Source of the DNA: an uncultured Phocaeicola sp.
Lineage (GTDB): Bacteria > Bacteroidota > Bacteroidia > Bacteroidales > Bacteroidaceae
Length of the DNA stretch: 64,000 bases
Direction of reading: 5' to 3'
Assembly (NCBI GenBank): GCA_947581855.1
Contig: CANPVZ010000001.1
Location: forward strand, 248,001 to 312,000
Under the pieces are notes generated by a model. The model saw only the letters and a program-made list of their open reading frames with translations, was not told the DNA's origin and did no database searches. Of the stretch, positions 1 through 8,117 are shown in pieces (within the stretch, counting starts at the first letter, position 1; every line of letters starts with the position of its first letter). Both the position numbers and the translations under genes were made by a program.

Positions 1-65
1 CCGGATGGAGTCATGGATACCCGATTCTCATTGTTCTTGATTTCTTTAGGAATTCCTACAATCAT
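1..65 (-). CDS. ald: Alanine dehydrogenase, N-terminal fragment (cut by window edge)
   Basis: Reading the minus strand from the ATG at 65 gives a protein beginning MIVGIPKEIKNNENRVSM, which runs off the window start. The opening MIVGIPKEIKxxExRV is the characteristic N-terminus of the alanine dehydrogenase / NAD(P) transhydrogenase alpha family. Alanine dehydrogenase reversibly deaminates L-alanine to pyruvate and ammonia with NAD. Only about 21 codons are present, so the active-site residues cannot be checked. A good -7 box lies upstream (95-102, minus strand), giving a leader of about 25 nt, which supports this start. The gene is divergent from the YigZ-like gene. The family is confident; alanine dehydrogenase over transhydrogenase is likely but not provable from this fragment. 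Confidence 0.8.
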   Translation of the reverse strand, partial: MIVGIPKEIKNNENRVSMTPS

Positions 66-94
66 GTGGTTTAGATTTAAAGGTTCAACATGTC

Positions 95-102
95 CAAAGA
101 TA
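95..102 (-). promoter_or_regulatory. Promoter -7 box for the ald fragment
   Basis: The minus strand reads TATCTTTG, an exact match to the Bacteroidota housekeeping -7 consensus TAnnTTTG, about 30 nt upstream of the ald ATG. No clear -33 TTTG is visible. Confidence 0.5.
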
Positions 103-208
103 GTAATTCTACAGAATAAATTTATGATAGCATTTACTTTTCTTATAAGATAGCAACAGTTTTAACTTTATTAATAAAGAAATGATAGTTCTAGAATTTA
201 AAGCACAG

Positions 209-241
209 TTTGCAAGCGTTAGGAGAAAATATATATCTTTG
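209..241 (+). promoter_or_regulatory. Promoter of yigZ-like gene (-33 TTTG, -7 TATCTTTG)
   Basis: TTTG at 209-212 and TATCTTTG at 234-241 are separated by 21 bp, which fits the Bacteroidota sigma-ABfr consensus. The -7 box ends only 8 nt before the ATG at 250 (5 nt before a possible GTG at 247), so the transcript would have almost no leader. Confidence 0.65.
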
Positions 242-249
242 CAGTCGTG

Positions 250-864
250 ATGCAGAAAGATACTTACAATACTATTGCGGGAATTTCCGAAGGTGTTTAT
301 ACGGAGAAACGTAGCAAGTTTATTGCTATCGCCCTTCCTGTTTGTACTGTGGAGGAGGTAAAAAGCTATCTCGAAGAATATCAGAAAAAGTATTATGATG
401 CTCGGCATGTTTGTTATGCGTATATGCTGGGTGCGGAGCGGGTCACTTTCAGGGCGAATGATAATGGTGAACCTTCTGGTACAGCAGGTAGACCTATTTT
501 AGGACAGATCAATTCAAACGAACTGACGGATATCCTGATTATTGTAGTTCGTTATTTTGGAGGTATAAAGTTGGGCACAAGCGGATTGATTGTGGCATAT
601 AAGGCTGCTGCTGCGGAAGCTATAGCGAATGCATCCATTATAGAAAAAACAGTGGATGAAAACGTAACGGTCGTTTTCGAGTACCCTTTCATGAATGAAA
701 TCATGCGTATAGTGAAAGAAGAAGGTCCTGCTATCATAGAACAATCATATGATATGGATTGTTTGCTGACATTAAGGATAAGGAAATCCTTCATGCCGAA
801 GTTGCAGGAAAGGCTGAAAAAAGTAGAAACCACCCGTATTGTGGAGCCGGAAAGCGCAAAATGA
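250..864 (+). CDS. yigZ: YigZ/IMPACT family protein
   Basis: This is a 204-residue YigZ/IMPACT (UPF0029) family protein of normal length. The N-terminal half carries the family signature: RSKFIA near residue 20, then DARHVCYAY and a DNGEPSGTAGRPIL block around residues 75-90. A conserved RYFGGIKLGTSGL stretch follows, and the C-terminal part is the smaller DUF1949-like domain. Eukaryotic IMPACT regulates the translational stress kinase GCN2; the bacterial proteins are thought to bind nucleic acid or ribosome-related partners, but the exact role is not established. A GTG at 247 could replace the ATG at 250. It is convergent with uvrB, with a 30-bp gap. Confidence 0.85.
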   Translation: MQKDTYNTIAGISEGVYTEKRSKFIAIALPVCTVEEVKSYLEEYQKKYYDARHVCYAYMLGAERVTFRANDNGEPSGTAGRPILGQINSNELTDILIIVVRYFGGIKLGTSGLIVAYKAAAAEAIANASIIEKTVDENVTVVFEYPFMNEIMRIVKEEGPAIIEQSYDMDCLLTLRIRKSFMPKLQERLKKVETTRIVEPESAK

Positions 865-894
865 TATACGCCTGCGATAATAATCTTTTCAGTA

Positions 895-2919
895 TTAGAT
901 TGTTTTACCTTTTAGTATTTCTTCCAGTCGTAACAATTCATCCCGGTATTGAGCCGCTTCGATAAATTCTAGTTTTTTGGCAGCCTCCTGCATCCGTTTT
1001 CTTGTTTGTTCAATACTCTTTTCCAGTTGCGGGCGAGTCATGTATTCTACAATCGGATCAGCTACAATACTATGGAATTCTGGTTCGATATAAGCTTTCG
1101 GGACGTTATTGTCGGTTTCCGTTTTAGCTCCAAGCAAAGCGGTATTTCGTGCCTTCTGTATCTGTTTCGGTGTAATACCGTGTGCCTCATTGTAAGCCAA
1201 TTGTTTTTCTCTGCGGCGGTTAGTTTCATCAATCGTTTGCTTCATGCTGTCCGTAATTTTGTCTGCATACATAATTACTTTGCCGTTGATATTCCGAGCT
1301 GCCCGTCCGGCTGTCTGGGTAAGCGAACGGTGGCTGCGCAAGAAACCCTCTTTGTCGGCATCCAAGATTGCGACCAAAGAAACTTCGGGCAAATCGAGTC
1401 CTTCACGTAACAAGTTGACCCCTACCAGTACATCGTACAATCCCTGACGTAAATCATCCATAATCTTCACGCGCTCCAACGTATCCACATCACTGTGTAT
1501 ATAATTACACCGTATGTTGTTACGCAATAAATAATCGGTCAATTCTTCGGCCATCCGTTTGGTAAGCGTCGTAATCAGAATACGTTCGTTCTTTTCGATA
1601 CGCTGTTGTATTTCTTCCATCAAATCGTCAATTTGATTCAAACTCGGGCGGACTTCAATAATCGGATCTAACAGGCCGGTAGGACGTATAACTTGTTCCA
1701 CTACAATACCTTCACTTTTTTGTAACTCATAATCAGCAGGAGTAGCGCTTACATAAATCACCTGTTTGGCCATTTCCTCAAATTCTTCGAATTTTAAGGG
1801 GCGGTTATCCAAAGCTGCGGGCAGGCGGAAACCATATTCCACCAAATTTGTTTTTCTGGCTTTATCTCCTCCGTACATGGCATGTATCTGCGGAATGCTG
1901 ACATGACTTTCATCAATCACAATCAGAAAATCTTCCGGAAAGAAATCCAGCAGGCAATAAGGACGGGTTCCGGCTGCTCTGCCATCGAAATAGCGGGAAT
2001 AATTTTCAATTCCCGAGCAGTGTCCCAGTTCTCTGAGCATCTCCATATCGTAGGTTACCCGTTCATACAGTCTTTTGGCTTCAAATGTTTTGCCTATCTC
2101 GTTAAAATAATCCACCTGTTTGGTTAAATCGTCTTCTATCTGATGAATAGCCCTTAAGGTACTCTCTTTAGTAGTCATGAATAAGTTAGCCGGATAAATT
2201 TTATATTCATCAAAAGAAGCCAGCCGTAGCCCGGATATCGGGTCTACCTCTTCAATGGCGTCTATTTCATCGTCCCAAAACATAACTCGCAATAAATTGT
2301 CGGAATATGCCAGATAAATGTCTACTGTATCTCCCTTTACCCGGAAATTCCCTCTGTTTAATTCCAAATCATTTCGGGTGTACAAGCTATCTACCAGTCT
2401 GCGAAGAAATACGTTGCGGTCTATCCGTTTTCCTTTTTTTATTTCAATAACGTTATTATAAAAATCGGAAGGGTTTCCCATACCATAAATACACGAAACG
2501 GAAGAAACGACCACCACATCTTTTCTTCCCGACAATAAAGCGGAAGTAGCGGCCAGACGCAATTTATCTATTTCATCATTGATGGCCAGGTCTTTTTCAA
2601 TATAAGTATCGGATGAGGGCAGATAAGCTTCCGGCTGATAGTAATCGTAATAAGATACGTAATACTCCACCGCATTGTTCGGAAAAAAACTTTTGAATTC
2701 ACTGTATAATTGAGCGGCAAGTGTTTTGTTATGGCTTAATATAAGAGTAGGTTTATTGATGTTTTTTATAACATTCGCTATGGTAAAAGTCTTTCCCGAT
2801 CCGGTAACACCCAAAAGAGTTTGGGCAGGCATACCTTGTCGAATGCCTTCTGTAAGTTGGGCAATGGCTTCCGGTTGGTCGCCTGTGGGACTATAATCAG
2901 AGATCAATTCAAATTTCAT
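895..2919 (-). CDS. uvrB: Excinuclease ABC subunit UvrB
   Basis: UvrB is the DNA-strand-separating helicase-fold subunit of nucleotide excision repair; it receives damaged DNA from UvrA and recruits UvrC. The protein is 674 residues, normal for the family. Walker A GVTGSGKT is at about residues 37-44, the damage-verifying beta-hairpin with [10 protein letters not shown] at about 90-100, a DESH box in the middle, helicase motifs such as QTAGRAARN, and a C-terminal UVR coiled hairpin that binds UvrC. The frame stays open upstream to 3063, but the homologous region begins at [16 protein letters not shown], so the ATG at 2919 is chosen. uvrA lies 5 kb away as a separate unit, the usual arrangement in this phylum. 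Confidence 0.97.
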   Translation of the reverse strand: MKFELISDYSPTGDQPEAIAQLTEGIRQGMPAQTLLGVTGSGKTFTIANVIKNINKPTLILSHNKTLAAQLYSEFKSFFPNNAVEYYVSYYDYYQPEAYLPSSDTYIEKDLAINDEIDKLRLAATSALLSGRKDVVVVSSVSCIYGMGNPSDFYNNVIEIKKGKRIDRNVFLRRLVDSLYTRNDLELNRGNFRVKGDTVDIYLAYSDNLLRVMFWDDEIDAIEEVDPISGLRLASFDEYKIYPANLFMTTKESTLRAIHQIEDDLTKQVDYFNEIGKTFEAKRLYERVTYDMEMLRELGHCSGIENYSRYFDGRAAGTRPYCLLDFFPEDFLIVIDESHVSIPQIHAMYGGDKARKTNLVEYGFRLPAALDNRPLKFEEFEEMAKQVIYVSATPADYELQKSEGIVVEQVIRPTGLLDPIIEVRPSLNQIDDLMEEIQQRIEKNERILITTLTKRMAEELTDYLLRNNIRCNYIHSDVDTLERVKIMDDLRQGLYDVLVGVNLLREGLDLPEVSLVAILDADKEGFLRSHRSLTQTAGRAARNINGKVIMYADKITDSMKQTIDETNRRREKQLAYNEAHGITPKQIQKARNTALLGAKTETDNNVPKAYIEPEFHSIVADPIVEYMTRPQLEKSIEQTRKRMQEAAKKLEFIEAAQYRDELLRLEEILKGKTI

Positions 2920-3068
2920 AACCACATTTTTATTCAGAAGTTGTCGATACCTGCTTGGGCGGTTTATCTTATTATCCTTCTTACTTAAAATATTTTGGTT
3001 GTAAAAATACACAATAATCTCTATCAGTGGCAGAACTGAATATTTTTTTGTATTAAAAAACATTGATT

Positions 3069-3101
3069 AATTGTATTATTCGTGGGTTATCCGTACATTT
3101 G
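3069..3101 (+). promoter_or_regulatory. Promoter of the bamD operon
   Basis: TACATTTG at 3094-3101 matches TAnnTTTG, with AATTG at 3069-3073 as a possible -33 element 20 bp upstream. It lies downstream of the open-frame start at 3063, showing that the real bamD start must be the ATG at 3120 or 3123. Confidence 0.6.
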
Positions 3102-3119
3102 CGCCATATTTTGAGTAAT

Positions 3120-3926
3120 ATGATGAGAAAGAACGTATCAGCAGTAATCATATCCGCATTGATTTTCACCTCATGCGGCGATTACAATAAAGTACTGAAA
3201 AGTACCGATTATCAATATAAATATGAAGCGGCAAAAGGCTATTATATTGATGGAAAATATAATAAAGCCATTGTTGTATTAGGAGATATGATTACCGTAT
3301 TAAAAGGTAGTGTACAAGCCGAGGAATCGTTATATATGCTTGCAATGAGTTACTATCATAACGGTGACTGGTTGGAAGCTTCTACTACGTTTAAAAAGTA
3401 TTATAAGACTTATCCGCAGGGAGAATATGCTGAATTAGCTAATTATTATTCATGTAAGTCTCTTTATAATGATACTCCGGAACCGCGTTTGGATCAGACT
3501 AGTACATTCGAGGCTATACGCGATATCCAATTGTTCTGTGAACTGTATCCTACCTCCCCTTATAAAGAAAGTGCTCAGGAAATGATGTTCCGTTTACAAG
3601 ATAAGTTGGTTGAAAAAGAATTCCTTTCCGCCAAATTATATTATAATCTGGGAAATTATTTGGGAAATAATTTTCAGTCATGTGTGCTTACGGCTCAAAA
3701 CGCTTTGCGCGACTTTCCTTATTCATCTCGTCGTGAAGAACTTTCCTGGTTGATACTCCGTGCCAAATACGAGATGGCCGTACAGAGTGTGGCAGAGAAA
3801 CAGATGGAACGTTATCGGGATGCGATTGATGAATATTACGCCTATAAGAACGAGTTTCCGGAAAGTAAGCATTTAAAGGATGCGGAAAAGATATTTGAGA
3901 ATTCAAGTAAGCGAATTAAAGAATAA
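3120..3926 (+). CDS. bamD: Outer membrane assembly lipoprotein BamD
   Basis: BamD is the essential TPR lipoprotein of the BAM complex that inserts beta-barrel proteins into the outer membrane. The chosen start gives a 268-residue precursor with a lipoprotein signal (MMRKNVSAVIISALIFTSCG), the lipidated Cys lying in FTSC. The rest is five TPR-like helical repeats with typical phrases such as LAMSYYHNGDWLEA and YPQGEYAELANYY. An upstream in-frame start at 3063 is rejected because the promoter and the lipoprotein signal begin later. It is the first gene of an operon with the RNA polymerase omega gene and a DUF4293 gene, a conserved Bacteroidales order. Confidence 0.93.
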   Translation: MMRKNVSAVIISALIFTSCGDYNKVLKSTDYQYKYEAAKGYYIDGKYNKAIVVLGDMITVLKGSVQAEESLYMLAMSYYHNGDWLEASTTFKKYYKTYPQGEYAELANYYSCKSLYNDTPEPRLDQTSTFEAIRDIQLFCELYPTSPYKESAQEMMFRLQDKLVEKEFLSAKLYYNLGNYLGNNFQSCVLTAQNALRDFPYSSRREELSWLILRAKYEMAVQSVAEKQMERYRDAIDEYYAYKNEFPESKHLKDAEKIFENSSKRIKE

Positions 3927-3956
3927 AAACGTACATATATATTTTAAGGTATAATT

Positions 3957-4292
3957 ATGGATTACAGAAAAACGAATGCGCCGACGAATACCGTTACGCG
4001 TGACTTAATGGAATTGTGTGAAGACACTGGTAATATTTACGAAACTGTAGCTATTATCGGCAAACGTTCCAATCAGATTGCTGTGGAAATAAAGAATGAT
4101 CTTTCCAAGAAATTGCAGGAGTTTGCTTCATACACCGATAGTATGGATGAGGTTTTCGAAAATAGGGAGCAAATAGAGATTTCTCGTTATTACGAAAAAT
4201 TGCCGAAACCTACATTGATTGCTACGCAAGAATATCTGGAAGGTAAGGTATATTACAGAAATCCGGTAAAGGAAAAAGAAAAATTGCAGTAA
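3957..4292 (+). CDS. rpoZ: RNA polymerase omega/Rpb6-type subunit
   Basis: This 111-residue protein matches the Bacteroidota RNA polymerase omega/Rpb6 family. It opens MDYRKTNAPTNTVTRDL and contains the core NIYETVAIIGKRSNQIA, in which the Arg-Asn-Gln-Ile stretch is equivalent to the RxxQI of omega. Omega helps fold and hold the beta-prime subunit in the polymerase. The protein has a longer charged C-terminus than proteobacterial omega, which is normal for this phylum. It lies 30 bp after bamD and 11 bp before the DUF4293 gene, and these are clearly co-transcribed. Confidence 0.85.
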   Translation: MDYRKTNAPTNTVTRDLMELCEDTGNIYETVAIIGKRSNQIAVEIKNDLSKKLQEFASYTDSMDEVFENREQIEISRYYEKLPKPTLIATQEYLEGKVYYRNPVKEKEKLQ

Positions 4293-4303
4293 TTCTATTT
4301 TGT

Positions 4304-4762
4304 ATGATTCAACGGATACAGACAGTTTATTTGTTGGCAGTTGTCGTTTTATTGATTATCTGCATGTGTAGTCCTGTAGCTGCATATACAGGTAGTGACG
4401 GGAGTATTTCTCCTTTTACGAATTTAGGAATCGATGTTGCTAATGTAGGTCGGGAAACTTCGTGTTGGGGTATGTTTGCTATTTTGTTGTTATCAACGTT
4501 GGTAGCTGCAGCTACAATATTCTTGTTTAAGAATCGTATACTTCAAATTCGGATGACCATATTCAATATTATCTTATTGATTGGCTATTATGCAACGTTT
4601 ATAGCATTTATCATTGCTTATAATGGGAGACTGCCGGAATCAACTTTTCAGTTGCGTATTGCAGCTTGTTTGCCTTTTATTGCTATTGTGCTTAACTATC
4701 TTGCGATTCGAGCAATAGGGAAGGATGAGGTAATGGTGAAAGCTGCAGACAGGTTACGTTAA
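4304..4762 (+). CDS. DUF4293 four-helix membrane protein
   Basis: This 152-residue membrane protein starts MIQRIQTVYLLAVVVLL, the hallmark of DUF4293, a Bacteroidota-specific family of unknown function. Four hydrophobic helices are visible, at about residues 5-25, 58-75, 83-105 and 118-138, with a short periplasmic loop after helix 1. It is the last gene of the bamD operon, and an intrinsic terminator follows 58 bp later. Genomic co-occurrence with bamD and omega is well known, but no biochemical role is assigned. Confidence 0.85.
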   Translation: MIQRIQTVYLLAVVVLLIICMCSPVAAYTGSDGSISPFTNLGIDVANVGRETSCWGMFAILLLSTLVAAATIFLFKNRILQIRMTIFNIILLIGYYATFIAFIIAYNGRLPESTFQLRIAACLPFIAIVLNYLAIRAIGKDEVMVKAADRLR

Positions 4763-4819
4763 AGATTGAGTGGCATGGAAAAATAAAAAGAGTATTCTAT
4801 AATGAAGAATTATAAAAGG

Positions 4820-4862
4820 ACAGGCATTGCGGATAGAAATTGAAGCAGTGCTTGTTTTTTTG
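4820..4862 (+). terminator. Intrinsic terminator of the bamD operon
   Basis: ACAGGCATTGC pairs with GCAGTGCTTGT (two G-U pairs) around a 14-nt loop and is followed by a T run. It lies 58 bp after the DUF4293 stop. Confidence 0.75.
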
Positions 4863-5216
4863 TATATATATTGTATAAATTTCGTATCCGTTCGAAATAG
4901 AGCGTCTTTTAGGTTCTCCCAACGAATTCCGTATGTGGAAGAATGGCGGCTGACAATTCCGGCTTTGGAATTCCACTTTTAAATTAAAAGGTAAACTATT
5001 AGAAACCAAAACTTTATCCAAGACAGAAAGAAACGGTTCCCGAGGGGATATGTTAAGGTATGTATCCTACTGTTAATCCAATCGAAGCCGGTTGATCTTA
5101 CCTTTATAGTAGGAGTAATTCGTTCACCTGTAAAAGTGTGGAGGAAATTATAAATAGAAAACACCTATAAATATTATCGGGCGATCCGTTCCAAAACCAT
5201 TGTATAGAATAAATAA

Positions 5217-5260
5217 AAGTGCCGCTTTAGCCTATGAGAATTAGGCATAAAATGGCACTT
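5217..5260 (-). terminator. Hairpin terminator downstream of the barrel gene
   Basis: AAGTGCC pairs with GGCACTT, and inside it TTTAGCCTA pairs with TAGGCATAAA with one bulge. On the minus strand the stem is followed by a T-rich stretch, suiting termination of the operon that ends at 5423, although it lies 160 bp beyond that stop. Confidence 0.6.
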
Positions 5261-5422
5261 CTTTAAGTATTGGCTATTGTCGGTTTCGAATAGAACATTT
5301 TAATCTAAACTTTCAGACTTCTTAGACTTCCATCGAAGTTTCCGGGAACAAGTAGTTTTTAGAGGAAAGTATCTTGCAAGTCAAGTAATTAGAGTCTCTG
5401 TATCCATCCGTAATCGGCACTG

Positions 5423-6139
5423 CTATTTGGTTCTCAGCAAATCGAACAAGTAGCTGAACTTGATGGAAATAATAGAATGATTTGAATTGCTGAAAGGATC
5501 TTTTTTCGTATCGCTGAAAATATTTCCGAAACCATAATAATATCTTCCTTCTAGGATAAAATGGCCGATTTTTGTACTTAAATCGATTCCTAAACCGCCG
5601 GTGATTCCATAATCAAATGTATTTTCAATTTCCTTGCCGTATTGTTGCGTGACGTAGTTCGGACGATTCGTTACATCCCATGTATCTCCTCCATAAGTTT
5701 CCTTATCACTCAGGTATAAAGCGAATTGCGGGCCGGCGTTCACAAAAAACTGTACGCCCCGTTGCTCGCGTCCCCATCCCAGATGAGCTAGAAAAGGCAC
5801 TTGTATATAGTTGATTGTCCTTTTGTAGGTATTGTTGCTGCCGTCATCGATTTCTTCTTCCCATCCTTGCTGTGAATAATTGATTTCCATTTGTACGGCG
5901 GCAATGGTAGCGAAATACTTTTCGCATGTATACCTTAAGGTCACTCCTCCGGTCATTCCCATTAAAGAGCCCTGTTTTATGGTAGGAGTGAATCCCATGG
6001 AATTCAGGTTTACGCCCCCGTTTATTCCGATAGCCAGGTCTCTTCTGAATTCACCTACCTGTGCATGGGCGAGCTGGGGCATAGCGCCCAGCAAACAAAC
6101 AAGGCCCATTCCTGTAAGGAAACTTTTCATTCTGTTCAT
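5423..6139 (-). CDS. PorT-like outer membrane beta-barrel protein
   Basis: This 238-residue protein has a signal peptide ending LAHAQ near residue 27 and then alternating beta-strand sequence typical of small 8-stranded outer membrane barrels of the PorT/outer-membrane-protein-beta-barrel family. Repeating strand patterns include IGINGGVNLNSMGF, GGVTLRYTCEKYF, VQMEINYSQQGW and HFILEGRYYYGFGN, and the chain ends in aromatic ISIKFSYLFDLL. Its ATG overlaps the stop of the LysM gene in an ATGA, so it is translationally coupled to it. In Porphyromonas, PorT belongs to the type IX secretion machinery, but this fold is widespread and membership in that system cannot be inferred here. Confidence 0.75.
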   Translation of the reverse strand: MNRMKSFLTGMGLVCLLGAMPQLAHAQVGEFRRDLAIGINGGVNLNSMGFTPTIKQGSLMGMTGGVTLRYTCEKYFATIAAVQMEINYSQQGWEEEIDDGSNNTYKRTINYIQVPFLAHLGWGREQRGVQFFVNAGPQFALYLSDKETYGGDTWDVTNRPNYVTQQYGKEIENTFDYGITGGLGIDLSTKIGHFILEGRYYYGFGNIFSDTKKDPFSNSNHSIISIKFSYLFDLLRTK

Positions 6140-7956
6140 TTGTCAAAATCCATTTTTATCAGTTCATGTTGCTTCGTAAAATGTACGAAGAACACTTTTT
6201 TATTAATAAAACCTCCCCAATTATTTACGCGTTCAAACTTGAAGCTGGTTTGTATGGGGGAAACTTTTATTTTACTTAAGTTCTCTTCCAGATTGTTGCC
6301 GTACATGGACAATCCTTTCAGGAAATAATAACCCGTATCGAATCCGAGTATGGCATATTTGGGATAAGTGTTCATAATAGTTTTGCCATACCATTTACGG
6401 AACGCATGCTGGAAATCCGCTACCGCCACCGATAAGTTGTTCGTATAAAACGAACCGTAAAAATAGGTATCGAAAGCATAAAAATCGGCTATATGGTCAG
6501 TTGTATAGGTTTGCCATTCCGGGTAGCCGAACATGTGGATGCTACATTCGGGACTCTCTAAAGCCAGTTGTTTCAGATAGGGTAACAATTTAATCAGCGC
6601 AATGTTGCTTCCAGAGGTAGGGATGAATAAGTTTTCTTGCGTGGTACTGACCGCTTCTTTTAAAGGGGTTGTTTGGCCGGCACTGATGGTTAGGTTCTTG
6701 TAAGGCATGTGCTGCGCATCCAGTTCCATTTTTAATCCTTTGATAAAATCGGTCTTTTCCATGTTTCCGTCTTGGGTGTCAACGAATAGAATATTCACAT
6801 TATTTCTGAAACAACGGATGAAGTGGTCGTATACTTCCGAATACAGATAGGATTGAGGTGTATTGATCTGGTAAATATACGGATTATTGAATACCTCATT
6901 GTCTTTTGAACTGAAAGGTATGATCATCCTGATTTCATGTTTTCTAGCAAAGGCAGCTACCACTTTGGTATGATTGGAATGCACGGGACCGATAATAAGG
7001 TTCATTTCCTTCATTTCAGGTTTGGTCAGTATGCCTTGAATGGAAGCTGTGCTCCCTTTTGAATCATAGGTATGGATTTCAAAAGAATATCCTTCTTGTT
7101 TCAAACTATCCACAGCCATGAGGAACCCTTCGTAATATTCGACCATTCTTTTTTGTTCGTTGGAACTGCCGTTGTCGAGCATAAAGGGAAGAATTACAGC
7201 TACTTTAACCTTATCCAGACGTTGCTTTTTCTTGGAATTGGAAGACGTTTCGTTGAAAAGTTCCATATTGCTTGGCTGTTTGGTTGGCTTTTCGTTCTCA
7301 AGCTTCTGCACCATGCCAGGTTGTCCGGGAACTTTCGGAAAAGGGATACGCAGGAATTTTCCTTTTTTCAAAGGTTGTGTTTTGAGTTCGGGATTGGCGT
7401 CGATCAATTCTTGACGGGTGATACCGTATTCCTTGCAAATGCTGAAGATGGTTTCTCTCCGTTTTACTTTGTGCATATCCTGAAAATTCGTTTGCAGACC
7501 GCTCTTCGACTGTTGGGAAACTGTTGCCGGAGCCTGAGGTTCCGTTTGGGCAACCACATTTTCTTCCTTGTTGTTTTCAGGGATAACAATTACTTGTCCG
7601 GCTCGGAAATTATTTGCTGTTAATCCCGGATTCGCCTCGCATATCTTCTCTGCCGATATCTGATACGTTTGTGTCAGCCGGTATAAAGTTTCTCCGGGTT
7701 GAATAGTATGGAAACGTTGTTGAGAAGAGGTCTGAGCCTGGGGAATTTTTAGTGATTCTCCCGCTTTAATGACTTTCTCGCTACCGGGATTCAAACGGAT
7801 AATCTCTTCGGTAGTCACGTTATACATGGCTGCGATAGAGTATAAACTTTGTCCTTTAGAGATGGTGTGTAAGAAATAGCTAGTCTGTTGTGCCTGTCCG
7901 ACGAACGGTATAAGAAGAAAAAGACAAAGCCACAATTTGTATTTAAGCGTTCTCAT
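6136..7956 (-). CDS. LysM-repeat protein with C-terminal periplasmic-binding fold
   Basis: This 606-residue secreted protein has a signal peptide ending VGQAQ (about residue 22) followed by three LysM peptidoglycan-binding repeats at about 27-72, 82-126 and 160-205, each with the YSIA/YRLT/FSIC core and an NPG or NPE turn. A linker rich in Gln, Lys and Pro leads to a type-1 periplasmic binding-protein-like domain (about 250-600), recognisable from KVAVILPFMLDNGS, YYEGFLMAVDSL and LIIGPVHSNHTKVVAAFA. The combination suggests a cell-wall-anchored periplasmic sensor or scaffold rather than a free transport protein. It is the first gene of a two-gene operon and overlaps the barrel gene by 4 bp. 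Domain calls are firm; function is inferred. Confidence 0.8.
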   Translation of the reverse strand: MRTLKYKLWLCLFLLIPFVGQAQQTSYFLHTISKGQSLYSIAAMYNVTTEEIIRLNPGSEKVIKAGESLKIPQAQTSSQQRFHTIQPGETLYRLTQTYQISAEKICEANPGLTANNFRAGQVIVIPENNKEENVVAQTEPQAPATVSQQSKSGLQTNFQDMHKVKRRETIFSICKEYGITRQELIDANPELKTQPLKKGKFLRIPFPKVPGQPGMVQKLENEKPTKQPSNMELFNETSSNSKKKQRLDKVKVAVILPFMLDNGSSNEQKRMVEYYEGFLMAVDSLKQEGYSFEIHTYDSKGSTASIQGILTKPEMKEMNLIIGPVHSNHTKVVAAFARKHEIRMIIPFSSKDNEVFNNPYIYQINTPQSYLYSEVYDHFIRCFRNNVNILFVDTQDGNMEKTDFIKGLKMELDAQHMPYKNLTISAGQTTPLKEAVSTTQENLFIPTSGSNIALIKLLPYLKQLALESPECSIHMFGYPEWQTYTTDHIADFYAFDTYFYGSFYTNNLSVAVADFQHAFRKWYGKTIMNTYPKYAILGFDTGYYFLKGLSMYGNNLEENLSKIKVSPIQTSFKFERVNNWGGFINKKVFFVHFTKQHELIKMDFDK

Positions 7957-7983
7957 GAATACATTATTTTTTCTTTAGTGGGG

Positions 7984-7991
7984 CAAAAGTA
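7984..7991 (-). promoter_or_regulatory. Promoter -7 box of the LysM/barrel operon
   Basis: The minus strand reads TACTTTTG (TAnnTTTG), 28 nt upstream of the ATG at 7956. No convincing -33 box was found. Confidence 0.5.
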
Positions 7992-8077
7992 GTAAAAAAA
8001 ACTCTTTTCTTCACATTCTCTATATAGATTCACAAATATTATTAGGCTTTTTAATTAAATATTTCGGAAGGAAGCAT

Positions 8078-8085
8078 TAATTTTG
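8078..8085 (+). promoter_or_regulatory. Promoter -7 box of uvrA
   Basis: TAATTTTG matches TAnnTTTG, 32 nt upstream of the uvrA ATG. I see no strong -33 element and no obvious SOS operator nearby. Confidence 0.5.
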
Positions 8086-8117
8086 CAGGGGTCGTGAAGT
8101 GTTGAAAATAAAGAATT

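Larger units (their letters stand above)
4763..5422. other. Non-coding region between the DUF4293 gene and the outer-membrane barrel gene
   Basis: This 660-bp gap separates two convergent genes. It holds two terminator-like hairpins, described separately at 4820-4862 and 5217-5260. Between them, 4880-5160 has more balanced base composition and short open stretches in several frames but no supportable gene. It could be a decayed coding sequence; I found no recognisable protein remnant. Confidence 0.6.

Noticed and set aside
2920-3063. N-terminal extension of UvrB by 48 residues
   Set aside because: The frame is open but homology starts at the ATG at 2919, and the extra residues do not resemble UvrB.
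3063-3119. Upstream start for bamD
   Set aside because: The promoter box at 3094-3101 lies inside this stretch, and the lipoprotein signal begins at 3120.
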